Shown: one piece after another, positions 1 to 9,356 of the stretch
Layout: each line of letters begins with the position of its first letter
Position numbering within the stretch: the stretch's first letter is position 1
Assembly (NCBI RefSeq): GCF_030020805.1
Contig: NZ_CP125098.1
Location: 724,001 to 788,000 of the forward strand
DNA length: 64,000 nt
Direction: 5' to 3'
From: Paenibacillus sp. RC67
GTDB taxonomy: Bacteria; Bacillota; Bacilli; Paenibacillales; NBRC-103111
Notes under the pieces: model-generated
The model's database searches: none
Told to the model about the DNA's origin: nothing
The model's input: only the letters and a program-made list of their open reading frames with translations
Position numbers and translations under genes: made by a program

Positions 1-1
1 T

Positions 2-1267
2 AACGGCTGGGCTATCAACTCCATTTATTTGATGGCACAAAAGCAGGTTCTGACCGGCTATCCGGACGGGACGTTCAGACCGAGCCAAACGATCAGCAAA
101 GCCGAATGGACAACGATGATTTACCGGTTATTCGATAAGTACCGGCCGAATTTATATGCTACAGGCTTACAAAAGATTGACGGGTTTGCCGACGTATCCT
201 CACAGCACTGGGCCTACAAGCCGATTTCGGAAATGTATAACCAGTCATTCAATTGGGGGGTATACGGACTATCCAATATGGGGGAGCTAACCTTTCGTCC
301 TGACGCCCAGCTTACTCGGCTGCAATTGGCCGATATGCTGTACTCGTTTTTCGACACTAGGATGATTGACCGGCGCATGAGCCCGAATGATGTGTGTTCT
401 GTTGTTTCCGAATATAAAGATATCCCGATAAAAATGTTCGAGGATAAAGTGAAATATGATGATGCGGCGAAATCGGATGGTCGACTTGACGCATCCGGTA
501 CTGCATTATTGCAAACGAACAGCGTGCTGCCAATTCTGTTCATGGGAACTGGAAAGAGCGACTGCACCTTCGGCAGTGATGCGTTCTCCAATGCCCAAGC
601 CAGCAGCCTGGCAAGTTTGCAGGTTTCCGGTATTATGACGGGCAATGAGCTCGGATATTTCCGCCCGATGGATAAGGTGACCCGTGCTGAAGCGGTAACC
701 ATTTTGAATCGAATTTATAATTATTTGAGCAAAAATTATTGGTTGGGAGACTATTCCACAATTCAATTGGAAGGGGCAGGCTCGGGTGGCACGAGTGGAA
801 CCGGAAGTGGCTCTACAGGATCCGGGATTTATAACCCCGATACTTCGAGCTTGTATCCGGATTGGGACACTGGCAGCTCCATTATCGGCGGGAATAACTC
901 GGGAAGCTGGTCGAATGACTCTATCGTCAATGTTCGCGACTACTTCGACGATAAAGGCGTGCTGAATAAAAACCTGAAGAACGGCGAAATCGAAGCGGCT
1001 ATTTTGCCTAAAGATAATCGATATTTGACCGTCGATATGAAAACGGACGATGAAGTGGATCTATATGTCATTTTAGATGGACAAATTGCCCACTTGACGC
1101 AGAAGGAGCTTCCAAAGACCATCTCCGTAGACGGAATCAAGCTGGTAGGCTTCCGCACGACCCAGCTTAAACCGAACCCCTTGAAGGTTGCAGGGACTCC
1201 GGTCACCTTAACGGTGAAGCTGGATAAGGAAAAGCCAGAGCCGGCTAAGCCCGGTAAGAAAAAATGA
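2..1267 (+). CDS. SLH-domain surface protein, 5' end outside the window
   Basis: The reading frame is open from base 2, so the ATG at 29 is internal and the true start lies to the left. Three S-layer homology segments are visible. The first is cut by the window edge and shows GYPDGTFRP. The second runs around FADVSSQHWAYKPI to FRPDAQLTRLQLA. The third is around FSNAQASSLASLQ to FRPMDKVTRAEA. SLH triplets usually bind pyruvylated secondary cell wall polymer and hold proteins on the outside of the wall. After them comes a Gly/Ser/Thr linker (about residues 245-300) and a C-terminal region of about 110 residues that I do not recognise, ending in a Lys/Pro-rich tail. The role beyond wall anchoring is unknown. 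A bidirectional terminator separates it from the convergent next gene. Confidence 0.85.
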   Translation, partial: NGWAINSIYLMAQKQVLTGYPDGTFRPSQTISKAEWTTMIYRLFDKYRPNLYATGLQKIDGFADVSSQHWAYKPISEMYNQSFNWGVYGLSNMGELTFRPDAQLTRLQLADMLYSFFDTRMIDRRMSPNDVCSVVSEYKDIPIKMFEDKVKYDDAAKSDGRLDASGTALLQTNSVLPILFMGTGKSDCTFGSDAFSNAQASSLASLQVSGIMTGNELGYFRPMDKVTRAEAVTILNRIYNYLSKNYWLGDYSTIQLEGAGSGGTSGTGSGSTGSGIYNPDTSSLYPDWDTGSSIIGGNNSGSWSNDSIVNVRDYFDDKGVLNKNLKNGEIEAAILPKDNRYLTVDMKTDDEVDLYVILDGQIAHLTQKELPKTISVDGIKLVGFRTTQLKPNPLKVAGTPVTLTVKLDKEKPEPAKPGKKK

Positions 1268-1331
1268 GGAAAACCTCTATAGAGGTCCTTTCGCAGATGA
1301 TCGACCGTGTTTAGAGGTGTGGAAAAGAAAA

Positions 1332-1367
1332 AAAAGGCTTCCTCCATCCAAGGGTGGGAAGCCTTTT
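1332..1367. terminator. Bidirectional intrinsic terminator
   Basis: AAAAGGCTTCC pairs with GGAAGCCTTTT around a short loop. It has an A-run on one side and a T-run on the other, so it can serve both the SLH gene and the convergent DUF2621 gene. Confidence 0.8.
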
Positions 1368-1374
1368 GCCATAT

Positions 1375-1800
1375 TTACTGAAGTAGATGCTTAAATGCAC
1401 TGTAATCGATTTGCTGCTTATCAAGATAACTGGCCAAGCTTTTATAATCGCGTTTGGGAGTTGCCAGAATATAGCCGCGGAGACAAATGTCCTGCGTAAT
1501 GCGGTCTACTTTAGCTTCCAAAGCGACTTCACCGATTTTGGCGGCAATGGAGTGGCGGGCAATATCGCGGAACGGCGCCGGCACGGGATCGACAAGCATA
1601 TCTAGAAAGGTTTTGGCTTCATCGGTCCATAAATGGCGGGACGACTCGACATAATGGTTTTGCCAATCGAGCTTGGACATGCCATCCGCCTTAGGCAGCA
1701 CCTTCAAAAATTTGCGGAACATAAAATAGCCGCCTATCGACATGAAGAAGAGCAGCACAAAAACCCAAAAGATGATAAAGTACATAAAACCCGAATTCAT
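1375..1800 (-). CDS. DUF2621-type membrane protein (YneK-like)
   Basis: A 141-residue protein with one N-terminal membrane segment (about residues 5-27, rich in F, I, L and V) and a soluble, mostly helical remainder. The soluble part, with segments such as LDWQNHYVESSRHLWTDEA and IAAKIGEVALEAKVD, resembles the DUF2621 family to which B. subtilis YneK belongs; the family has no established function. The frame could extend upstream to 1866. The ATG at 1800 is preferred because GAGGTGA lies at good spacing before it and the membrane segment then starts near the N terminus. The gene is convergent with the SLH gene. Confidence 0.7.
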   Translation of the reverse strand: MNSGFMYFIIFWVFVLLFFMSIGGYFMFRKFLKVLPKADGMSKLDWQNHYVESSRHLWTDEAKTFLDMLVDPVPAPFRDIARHSIAAKIGEVALEAKVDRITQDICLRGYILATPKRDYKSLASYLDKQQIDYSAFKHLLQ

Positions 1801-1920
1801 GATTATTGTCACCTCATCCTTATTATACCTTACTTTGGCGATATCCAAAAGTAGCCTTGTGGACAAGAGTCAATACTAGTAAAATAGAGTGAGTGCAAAA
1901 AAAAGGAGATGAGCAATACG

Positions 1921-3045
1921 ATGGTAAAAATCGGTTCTCACGTATCGTTTTCAGATAAAGGGCTGCTGAACGCGGCAGAAGAAGCTATCTCTTACGGGTC
2001 GTCTACTTTCATGATATACACGGGTGCGCCGCAAAATACGCGCCGTAAGCCGATTGAATCGCAATATATTGAAGAAGGCAAAGCCCTTATGGACAAGCAT
2101 GGCATCGGAGAGATTATCGTACATGCCCCTTATATTATTAATTTAGGCTCTTATAAAGATGATACGTATGAGCTGGCCGTTCGTTTTCTACAAGAAGAGA
2201 TTCGCCGTACGGATTATTTGGGCGTGAAGCAAATTGTTCTTCATCCGGGCGCTTATACAGACAAGGATGCTGAATACGGCCTTGCTCGAATCTCGGAAGG
2301 ATTGAACGAGGTATTAGCCGGAGTCAAGGATACGAGCGTGAATATCGCTTTGGAGACGATGGCCGGTAAAGGAACGGAAATGGGCCGCAGCTTTGAAGAG
2401 CTGGCAGCTATCATTGATAAGGTAGAGGATAATGGTAGATTATCCGTATGTCTGGACACCTGCCACATTCATGATGCAGGCTACGATATTGTGAATGATT
2501 TGGACGGCGTGCTGGAGCATTTTGACAAAGTGGTAGGACTTGATCGGATTGGGGTCGTTCACTTGAACGATAGTAAAAATCCGAAAGGGGCGAGCAAAGA
2601 CCGTCACGCACCGGTTGGAGCGGGCTGGATCGGGTTCGAGGCTATGAACAATGTAGTCCACCATGAAAAGCTGACCCATTTGCCGCTAATTCTGGAAACC
2701 CCGTGGATTGGTAAAGAGGACAAGCTTCAGCGTCCAATGTACGAAGCGGAAATTGCCCTTCTCAGCGGTACGGTGGAGCAGCGGTTCGGCTCTAACTTCC
2801 TGGAGGATGTTGAGCGTTTGGCGCATTTCTTCAGCAAGCAGGATGTCAATCACCGTGATTATGTGCTGCGCGTATGGGATGTACTGAAAACGGATGCCAA
2901 AGCCAAAAAAGAAGACGGCCGCGAGCCCATGGAGCGTCTGTACGATCTCATTGCCGAGCATCGCGTATTGCCTGAGCTTTCGGAAGAACAAATTAACCAG
3001 CGCTTAACAGCATGGTTTGCAGGTCAAAAAGTATTTCAATTGTAA
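1921..3045 (+). CDS. nfo: Deoxyribonuclease IV (AP endonuclease) with C-terminal extension
   Basis: Endonuclease IV cuts the backbone 5' of abasic sites in base excision repair. The zinc-ligand landmarks of the family are present in order: H in IIVHAPY, H in VLHPGAYT, E in [10 protein letters not shown] and H in [12 protein letters not shown] in VVHLNDSK, D and H in DRHAPVG, and E in LILETP. The start is placed at ATG 1921 ([10 protein letters not shown], the usual family N terminus). An ATG at 1909 exists but touches the AAAGGAG ribosome binding site. The protein is 374 residues, whereas typical bacterial enzymes are about 280-300. The extra 85 or so C-terminal residues, from about [11 protein letters not shown] on, are helical and charged and are not part of the catalytic barrel. 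purU follows 36 bases downstream. Confidence 0.92.
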   Translation: MVKIGSHVSFSDKGLLNAAEEAISYGSSTFMIYTGAPQNTRRKPIESQYIEEGKALMDKHGIGEIIVHAPYIINLGSYKDDTYELAVRFLQEEIRRTDYLGVKQIVLHPGAYTDKDAEYGLARISEGLNEVLAGVKDTSVNIALETMAGKGTEMGRSFEELAAIIDKVEDNGRLSVCLDTCHIHDAGYDIVNDLDGVLEHFDKVVGLDRIGVVHLNDSKNPKGASKDRHAPVGAGWIGFEAMNNVVHHEKLTHLPLILETPWIGKEDKLQRPMYEAEIALLSGTVEQRFGSNFLEDVERLAHFFSKQDVNHRDYVLRVWDVLKTDAKAKKEDGREPMERLYDLIAEHRVLPELSEEQINQRLTAWFAGQKVFQL

Positions 3046-3081
3046 TGGAAATTTTGAAATGACGAAGGAGTAGTTAGGGTT

Positions 3082-3975
3082 ATGACACCGAATGTATTGC
3101 CGAAAGCACAGCGGGACGATTTGAAAAACCGCGCCAGAATGCTAGTTTCCTGCCCGGACCAGCCGGGGATTGTCGCAGCGGTTTCCCGTTTTTTGTATGA
3201 ACAGGGAGCTAATATTGTACAATCTGATCAATATACGATGGATCCGGAGGGCGGCATGTTCTTCATCCGGATTGAATTTGATCTGGATAACCTGGATGAG
3301 CGCAGAGAGCAACTCAAGACGGATTTCGCTGCTGTAGCGGAGCAATTCCAGATGAAATGGAGCATGAATCGCGCCAGTCGCAAGAAGCGCCTTGCTGTGT
3401 TCGTATCGAAGGAGGATCATGCCTTGCTGGAGCTGCTGTGGCAGTGGCAGGCAGGAGATCTTGAGGCGGACATCGCTATGGTCATCAGCAATCACGACGA
3501 TATGCGCAGCCTGGTTGAATCGTTCGATATTCCTTACTATCATATTCCAGTAACGGCAGCAACGAAGGCGGAGGCCGAGCGCCAACAGCTGGAGCTTGTT
3601 GTGGGCAAGGTCGATGCGGTAGTGTTGGCTCGGTATATGCAGATCATTACACCTAAGTTTATCGAGCATTTCCCAAACCGGATCATTAATATTCACCATT
3701 CGTTCCTTCCGGCTTTCGTCGGCGGCAAGCCTTATGCGCAAGCCTATAACCGCGGGGTGAAAATCATTGGTGCTACTGCGCACTATGTAACGGAAGAGCT
3801 GGACGGAGGGCCAATCATTGAGCAGGACGTACAACGGGTGAGCCATCGCCACAATGTCGATGACCTGAAGCGAATAGGACGCCATATCGAACGTACCGTG
3901 CTGGCTCGTGCTGTATCCTGGCATGTTGAGGACCGGGTTATCGTTCACGGCAACAAAACGGTCGTGTTTAACTAA
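3082..3975 (+). CDS. purU: Formyltetrahydrofolate deformylase
   Basis: PurU hydrolyses 10-formyl-tetrahydrofolate to formate and tetrahydrofolate, balancing one-carbon pools and supplying formate to purine synthesis. An N-terminal ACT domain (SCPDQPGIVAAVSRFL, about residues 23-95) is followed by a formyltransferase-fold domain. The catalytic Asn-His-Asp set is visible in IINIHHSFLPAF and in VTEELDGGPIIEQD. Length of 297 residues is normal for the family. The start ATG at 3082 has an upstream GAAGGAG. It probably shares a transcript with nfo and ends at a strong terminator. Confidence 0.93.
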   Translation: MTPNVLPKAQRDDLKNRARMLVSCPDQPGIVAAVSRFLYEQGANIVQSDQYTMDPEGGMFFIRIEFDLDNLDERREQLKTDFAAVAEQFQMKWSMNRASRKKRLAVFVSKEDHALLELLWQWQAGDLEADIAMVISNHDDMRSLVESFDIPYYHIPVTAATKAEAERQQLELVVGKVDAVVLARYMQIITPKFIEHFPNRIINIHHSFLPAFVGGKPYAQAYNRGVKIIGATAHYVTEELDGGPIIEQDVQRVSHRHNVDDLKRIGRHIERTVLARAVSWHVEDRVIVHGNKTVVFN

Positions 3976-3988
3976 CTGCAGACCCAAA

Positions 3989-4032
3989 GAAAGAGACTGA
4001 GCTTGTCTTGTAGACGAGGTTCAGTCTCTTTT
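3989..4032. terminator. Intrinsic terminator between purU and the GGDEF gene
   Basis: AAAGAGACTGA pairs with TCAGTCTCTTTT, with further pairing GTC/GAC inside. T-rich flanks on both strands suit two convergent genes. Confidence 0.8.
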
Positions 4033-4068
4033 GATTGGGTATGAATATTTATAAGTTGGCTGTTGCCG

Positions 4069-5175
4069 TCAGGCTCCCTTATGATCGCCGATAAGCGCCT
4101 GGATTATGGTCTTGTTCTTACCGGTACGCTTGGCGGAGTAGAGCGATGCATCGGCTCCTTTGAACAGCGCCTCCTTGCCGTCCCCTTTGATGTAATTGTG
4201 AAGACCGATGCTTAAAGTGACCGCCTGCGAATCGAGCTCGGGGTGGAGTGTAATCGAAAGCTTATGCCGGATTTGCTCAACGATGCGAAACGATTGCTCA
4301 ATCGTTTTCTCAGTGAAGATGACGGCGAATTCTTCGCCACCGTAGCGTGCAACAAAGTCGTTCGGTGTAACAGTATCTTTAATGATGTTGGCTACCCGCT
4401 GCAGCATAATATCGCCAACCCAGTGGCCGTAGGTATCGTTAATTTTTTTGAAGTTATCGATATCCAGGATGGCAAGCTGAAGCGAGAGGTGATTCCGTTC
4501 GTGCTGCTCGATCAATTTTTCCAGATACTCGTGGAACGTCTTGTGGTTGTAAAGATCGGTCAAGGCATCCATCTTTGAAAGCTTGTCCATAATGATCGTC
4601 TTAACGAGCAGCTCCTGCTTCGTTTCGGTGGCATTCTTCAGATTGTTCAGCAGTTCAATCCCGCTAATGGAGATGTTCAAGGCAATGATGGTAACGCCGA
4701 TGTACAAAAACAAGGTACCGATAATATGAATAGGCTTCATGGCTATACGCAGCTCAGGAGTTATGAGGTACATCGCAGCAAAGCAGATGAGAATCAGAGA
4801 AAGGGCTACCAAAATGCGCTTCTTGTTGAAGGAGAGTACAGATGTTAGGATGGGAAAAATATAAATTGCAGGTACGATGCCGATGTTAGGGTTCAGATAG
4901 ATGATCGAAGAGGCGAAGATGATTCCGGTAATAATCATTAAATCATCACTTTGTATTTTACGATACCTGTAGAGCATTTCCGATGTACCGGTCACAGCTG
5001 CCAAGCCGAGAGCTTGAAGGACTAACGAGCTGAGGATAGACGCTCCTCCGGTTGCAGCTTCTAAACGGTGAATCAAGTATTCCAGGGAAACGGTTAAAAT
5101 AATAGTAATCCAGTATAAATTCAGCATCTTTCGATAGGTTTGACGTGTCTTAGCCAGCTCCAGTAACAGGTTCAT
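4069..5175 (-). CDS. Membrane diguanylate cyclase (GGDEF)
   Basis: This 368-residue protein should make cyclic di-GMP from two GTP at the inner face of the membrane. The N-terminal half has about six membrane segments (roughly residues 20-35, 46-65, 78-95, 99-115, 119-138 and 150-170), possibly a sensor. A short linker helix leads into a GGDEF domain from about residue 200 (LTDLYNHKTFHEYL), with LDIDNFKKINDTYGH and an intact active site GGEEF at 279-283. The product-inhibition I-site RxxD should lie five residues before it, but the sequence there is TPND (270-273), so the Arg is absent and feedback inhibition is probably lost. No EAL or HD-GYP domain is present. Two other window proteins carry candidate c-di-GMP receptor domains. 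Confidence 0.9.
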   Translation of the reverse strand: MNLLLELAKTRQTYRKMLNLYWITIILTVSLEYLIHRLEAATGGASILSSLVLQALGLAAVTGTSEMLYRYRKIQSDDLMIITGIIFASSIIYLNPNIGIVPAIYIFPILTSVLSFNKKRILVALSLILICFAAMYLITPELRIAMKPIHIIGTLFLYIGVTIIALNISISGIELLNNLKNATETKQELLVKTIIMDKLSKMDALTDLYNHKTFHEYLEKLIEQHERNHLSLQLAILDIDNFKKINDTYGHWVGDIMLQRVANIIKDTVTPNDFVARYGGEEFAVIFTEKTIEQSFRIVEQIRHKLSITLHPELDSQAVTLSIGLHNYIKGDGKEALFKGADASLYSAKRTGKNKTIIQALIGDHKGA

Positions 5176-5472
5176 AATTGACTTCTACCACTCCAAGTAA
5201 ACAGGATTCATTCATCCACGAATACTACATATTCGCCAGAATGAAACAAATTCCTCTCGGTGCAGGTGATATTTTCCGTATGAAATTTTTATGTTTAAAT
5301 TAGGTTTAAGCTGGCAAACCGAAACGGACAATGGTAAAATGGTGCAAGTGAGTTTCCGTGCAATTGATAATGCACACGTTAACAATGGCGTAAAATTCCG
5401 TACATTTCGATGTTTATGTCGAGTAGTGTCCGGAATTACCGCTTTCACTAAAATAAGTAGGAGGTTTTTTTC

Positions 5473-7482
5473 ATGACAGTATTGAATAAAGCAATCGAGC
5501 AATTGTCGATTGACACCATCCGTACCTTAGCCATCGATGCCATTGAGAAAGCAAAATCAGGGCATCCGGGAATGCCGATGGGCGCAGCGCCTATGGGTTA
5601 TGAGCTTTTTGCAAAAACGATGAACCACAATCCGGACAATCCGACTTGGATTAACCGCGACCGTTTCGTTCTGTCGGCTGGTCATGGTTCCATGCTGTTG
5701 TACAGCTTGCTTCACCTGAGCGGATACGATCTTCCAATGGAAGAGCTGAAACAGTTCCGTATGTGGGGCAGCAAAACTCCTGGACATCCTGAAGTAGGAC
5801 ATACTGCAGGTGTTGATGCTACAACGGGTCCTTTGGGACAAGGCTTTGGTATGGGTGTAGGGATGGCAATTGCTGAAGCTCATCTGGCTTCGGTTTACAA
5901 TAAAGATAAATTCAATGTGATTGACCACTATACGTATGTCATTTGCGGCGATGGAGACTTGATGGAAGGTATTTCTTCCGAGGCAGCTTCCCTTGCAGGA
6001 CATATGAAGCTTGGCAAATTGGTTGTATTGTATGATTCCAACGATATCTCTTTGGACGGCGAGTTGAACTTGTCCTTCTCCGAGAGTGCAAAGAAACGCT
6101 TTGAAGGTTATGGCTGGCAGGTGCTCTTCGTACAAGACGGCAACGATCTGAATGCTATTGAAAAAGCGATCCAAGAAGCTCAAAACGACGAGCGTCCTAC
6201 ACTTATCGAAGTAAAAACCGTCATCGGTTTCGGTAGCCCGAACAAAGCGGGTAAAGGTGGTCATGTAGGTCCTCACGGTTCTCCGCTTGGCGTAGACGAA
6301 GTAGCTTTGACCAAAAAAGCTTACGGCTGGCCAGAGGATCAACACTTCTACGTGCCTGAAGAGGTACGCTCACACTTTGCTGCTGTAAAGCAAAAAGGTA
6401 TTGAAACCAACGCTGCATGGCAGCAAATGTTCGCTGAGTATGCTAAGGCATATCCTGAGCTTGCTAAGCAATTCGAAACAGCTGTTAACGGCGACCTTCC
6501 TGAAGGCTGGGATAAAGATATTCCTGCTGCCGCTCCTGCGGAAAAAGGAACTCGTACAGCTTCCGGTATCGTGCTGAACGCTATCGCTAAGAACGTAAAA
6601 TCTCTCGTGGGCGGTTCCGCGGACTTGGAGTCCTCGACCATGACGCACATGAAAGATCTTGGCGTGATGACGGCGAAAGATTACAGCGGACAAAACATTT
6701 ACTACGGTGTGCGTGAGTTCGGTATGGGCGCTGCTGTGAACGGTATGCTGCTTCACGGCGGTCTTAAAGTATTCGGCGGTACGTTCTTCGTCTTCTCCGA
6801 TTACTTGCGTCCGGCTATCCGCTTGGCATCCATCATGAATGTTCCTGCTATCTATGTATTTACTCATGACAGTATTGGTGTCGGCGAAGACGGCCCTACT
6901 CATGAGCCGATCGAGCAGTTGGCAGCTTTGCGCGTTATTCCTGGTGTTACTGTTATTCGTCCAGCAGATGGCGACGAGACAGCAGCAGCTTGGCGCTATG
7001 CGGTTGAGAACAAAAAAGGCCCTGTTGCCTTGATCTTCTCCCGTCAAGCAGCTCCTAAGCTGGATGGCACTGAGCAAGCCAATGCTAGCTTGAGCCGTGG
7101 TGCTTACGTTCTGTCTGATGCTGCTAACGGCAAGCCACAAGCGCAAATCATTGCTACAGGTACAGAAGTACAGCTGGCAGTAGCTGCTCAAAAACAATTG
7201 GCAGAAGAAGGCGTACAAGTTCGCGTCATCAGCATGCCAAGCTGGGAGCTGTTCGATAAACAGTCCCAAGAGTACAAGGATTCCGTTATTTTGCCGGATG
7301 TTAAAGCACGTCTCGCTGTTGAGATGGGTCATTCCTTCGGCTGGGATCGTTATGTTGGCGATCAAGGCAGCGTTCTTGGTATCGACCGTTTCGGCGCTTC
7401 CGCTCCAGGACCAGTTGTCATTAAAGAATACGGCTTTACCGTGGAAAACGTTGTTGCCCGCGTGAAGCAGCTGTTGAAATAA
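5473..7482 (+). CDS. tkt: Transketolase
   Basis: Transketolase moves two-carbon ketol units between sugar phosphates in the non-oxidative pentose phosphate pathway, using thiamine diphosphate. The 669 residues are full length for the family. Visible landmarks include the N-terminal helix with [11 protein letters not shown], the ThDP-binding GDGDLMEG and later N of SNDISLDG, the transketolase motif [13 protein letters not shown], and a C-terminal domain starting near [16 protein letters not shown] 5473 has TAGGAGG upstream. The 297 bases before it contain no gene I can support. ppnP follows 61 bases downstream. Codon use looks like that of a highly expressed gene. Confidence 0.96.
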   Translation: MTVLNKAIEQLSIDTIRTLAIDAIEKAKSGHPGMPMGAAPMGYELFAKTMNHNPDNPTWINRDRFVLSAGHGSMLLYSLLHLSGYDLPMEELKQFRMWGSKTPGHPEVGHTAGVDATTGPLGQGFGMGVGMAIAEAHLASVYNKDKFNVIDHYTYVICGDGDLMEGISSEAASLAGHMKLGKLVVLYDSNDISLDGELNLSFSESAKKRFEGYGWQVLFVQDGNDLNAIEKAIQEAQNDERPTLIEVKTVIGFGSPNKAGKGGHVGPHGSPLGVDEVALTKKAYGWPEDQHFYVPEEVRSHFAAVKQKGIETNAAWQQMFAEYAKAYPELAKQFETAVNGDLPEGWDKDIPAAAPAEKGTRTASGIVLNAIAKNVKSLVGGSADLESSTMTHMKDLGVMTAKDYSGQNIYYGVREFGMGAAVNGMLLHGGLKVFGGTFFVFSDYLRPAIRLASIMNVPAIYVFTHDSIGVGEDGPTHEPIEQLAALRVIPGVTVIRPADGDETAAAWRYAVENKKGPVALIFSRQAAPKLDGTEQANASLSRGAYVLSDAANGKPQAQIIATGTEVQLAVAAQKQLAEEGVQVRVISMPSWELFDKQSQEYKDSVILPDVKARLAVEMGHSFGWDRYVGDQGSVLGIDRFGASAPGPVVIKEYGFTVENVVARVKQLLK

Positions 7483-7543
7483 ATCATACTAGAAGGCCGG
7501 GCTGATACAGTCCGGTCTCCCTTCCAAAGGAGAAAAGCGAACC

Positions 7544-7861
7544 ATGTCCCAATTTGAGCAAGTGACCGTATTGAAAAAAGCGAACTTTTACTTCGATGGC
7601 AAAGTAACAAGCCGTACTGTACTGTTCGCGGATGGAACTAAGAAGACGCTGGGCATTATGCTTCCTGGAGAGTATGAATTCGGAACCGATGCTAAGGAAA
7701 TTATGGAGATCCAAGCCGGTGAGCTGGAAGTGCTGCTTCCTGGCACAAGCGAATGGCTTCATATTGACGGTACTGGGGAATTCACCGTTCCTGCGAATTC
7801 GAAGTTCAAGCTGCAGGTAAAAACGCCTACAGACTACTGCTGCTCCTACATTGCAGAGTAG
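7544..7861 (+). CDS. ppnP: Pyrimidine/purine nucleoside phosphorylase (YaiE/PpnP family)
   Basis: A 105-residue single-domain cupin matching the YaiE/DUF1255 family, whose E. coli member is a broad nucleoside phosphorylase (nucleoside plus phosphate gives base plus pentose 1-phosphate). Family hallmarks are visible: [35 protein letters not shown], and the C-terminal [13 protein letters not shown] with TDYCCSYI. The ribosome binding site is AAAGGAG. It sits close behind tkt, which fits joint handling of pentose phosphates, and is followed by a terminator. Confidence 0.88.
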   Translation: MSQFEQVTVLKKANFYFDGKVTSRTVLFADGTKKTLGIMLPGEYEFGTDAKEIMEIQAGELEVLLPGTSEWLHIDGTGEFTVPANSKFKLQVKTPTDYCCSYIAE

Positions 7862-7894
7862 TCCGATAGCTTAAGAGCGGATGAAGGAATGAAG

Positions 7895-7952
7895 AATACC
7901 CTGCCGGCAAGCAACCTCCATGGAGAATGCAAAGCAGCAGGGTATTTTTTTA
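7895..7952. terminator. Intrinsic terminator after ppnP
   Basis: AATACCCTGC pairs with GCAGGGTATT, followed by a T-run on the plus strand. It lies between ppnP and the convergent dehydrogenase-PilZ gene. Confidence 0.8.
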
Positions 7953-7981
7953 TAAGAGGCCTAATGGTTGTTAGGTAGTCG

Positions 7982-9229
7982 TTATTGCTGCTCCAAATGG
8001 TGTGCGATATATGCTTCCAGCTGGATTCTGTCATAAGGAGCTAGTCCGGAAAGTAAGCAGCCGTAACGGAACGAACCGTTATTGTCGCTCTCGATACGGA
8101 TAACTCTTCCTGTTACAGGAGGCAGCTCGGCTTCCTTAGGGAAGTGAATGACGATAAACATGTCTTCTGCCAGCGGGAATTGGGAAATGAGCTGCAATCC
8201 GTTCTCGGACAAGTCATATAGAACCCCAGGGATGGTTTGACCGGTAAAGGCGCCTTCCTGCTCCCATTGATGGACCGATAAATGAAGAGGGATGTTCAGC
8301 TGCAGTCTGTTGGTTCTACGGCGTTCTTCCACGACGGAAGCGGTCTTGCTGATCTGCATATGCATCCATTCTTCGTAGACTTGGGCGACGGAGCACAAGT
8401 CGGCTTCGCCTAGTCCCTTGCTTAGGCCCATCTGGAAAATGCCTGCCGCGGCTTTGAGCATCGGTGACGGCATCTGGAAGCGGTTGGTCACATCGGTAGC
8501 CAGCAGCAGATCCTTAAGCATCAACTGGAGCGAGAACTGGTTGCTGAAGTCGCGGTTCACGATTTTGCCGCCCTTGAGCTCAGCCTGCTTGCTGTTGCCG
8601 CTGCCTGCATATACGATTTGCAAAAACTGCTCTGCATCCAAGCCTGCCTTCGTCACGATGGACAAGCCTTCGACAAGGCCAAGCGCGTTAATGCCGACCA
8701 TCGTATTGTGCGCGAGCTTGGCATAAGAGCCGGAGCCGGTCGGCCCCATGTAGACGATTTTGGAGCCCATAGCTTCAAATATAGGGCGCTGGCGTTCCAG
8801 AACCGTTGGTTCTCCGCCGATCATGAAGACGAGCGTACCGCTTTCCGCGGCAGGCTTGCTTCCTGTAACGGGAGCGTCGAGAAAATCGACAGCTCGGCCG
8901 AGAAACTCCGCTGCAATTCGTTTGCTGGTATCAGGAGATACCGTACTGCAGTCAATGACGGTTTGGCCGGCGGTAACACCGTGAATGACACCTTGATCGC
9001 CAAGGACGGCATCCAGTACAACTACATCGTTGCTCAGCATAAGAACGACGACATCGACACCTTGAGCAGCTTCGGACGGCGTTGCCGCCGTTTGCGCTCC
9101 AAGTGCTGCGAGCTCAGCGGTTTTCTCTGAGGTTCGGTTGTACACGACTACGTCGTAGCCTTTTGTTAAAAGATTGGCAGCCATGGGCTTTCCCATAGTT
9201 CCTAATCCGATAAATCCTATCCTTTTCAT
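7982..9229 (-). CDS. 3-hydroxyisobutyrate dehydrogenase-family enzyme fused to a PilZ domain
   Basis: A 415-residue two-part protein. Residues 1 to about 292 are a beta-hydroxyacid dehydrogenase: the Rossmann motif GFIGLGTMGKPMAANLL, the substrate loop DAPVTGSKPAAESGTL (118-133), catalytic Lys171 and Asn175 in SYAKLAHNTM, and the family KDLLLA segment at 239-244. This half should oxidise or reduce a small hydroxyacid with NAD(P). The substrate cannot be told; the SGSKPAAE loop recalls the glyoxylate/succinic semialdehyde reductase branch. Residues from about 300 form a PilZ domain with RRRTNR (303-308, giving RxxxR) and DLSENG (339-344, giving DxSxxG), the two c-di-GMP binding signatures. Typical dehydrogenases of this family stop near 290-300 residues. 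ATG 9229 is chosen because AGAGGTGATT precedes it and Met-Lys-Arg-Ile leads straight into the Rossmann strand. The gene is divergent from pgi. Confidence 0.88.
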   Translation of the reverse strand: MKRIGFIGLGTMGKPMAANLLTKGYDVVVYNRTSEKTAELAALGAQTAATPSEAAQGVDVVVLMLSNDVVVLDAVLGDQGVIHGVTAGQTVIDCSTVSPDTSKRIAAEFLGRAVDFLDAPVTGSKPAAESGTLVFMIGGEPTVLERQRPIFEAMGSKIVYMGPTGSGSYAKLAHNTMVGINALGLVEGLSIVTKAGLDAEQFLQIVYAGSGNSKQAELKGGKIVNRDFSNQFSLQLMLKDLLLATDVTNRFQMPSPMLKAAAGIFQMGLSKGLGEADLCSVAQVYEEWMHMQISKTASVVEERRRTNRLQLNIPLHLSVHQWEQEGAFTGQTIPGVLYDLSENGLQLISQFPLAEDMFIVIHFPKEAELPPVTGRVIRIESDNNGSFRYGCLLSGLAPYDRIQLEAYIAHHLEQQ

Positions 9230-9356
9230 CGAATCACCTCTGTTTATATTGTAGCATTTACCTATATCGGTGTGAATGCATCGCTTGCTTTTCCTTTGTG
9301 AAGTACAGTATTCTAATCTAAAGCATGGAAAGACAAATCTAAGGAGGATGAATAGA

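Noticed and set aside
5291..5476. Short frame upstream of tkt
   Set aside because: It runs over the tkt ribosome binding site and has no family features; the region is more likely promoter and leader.
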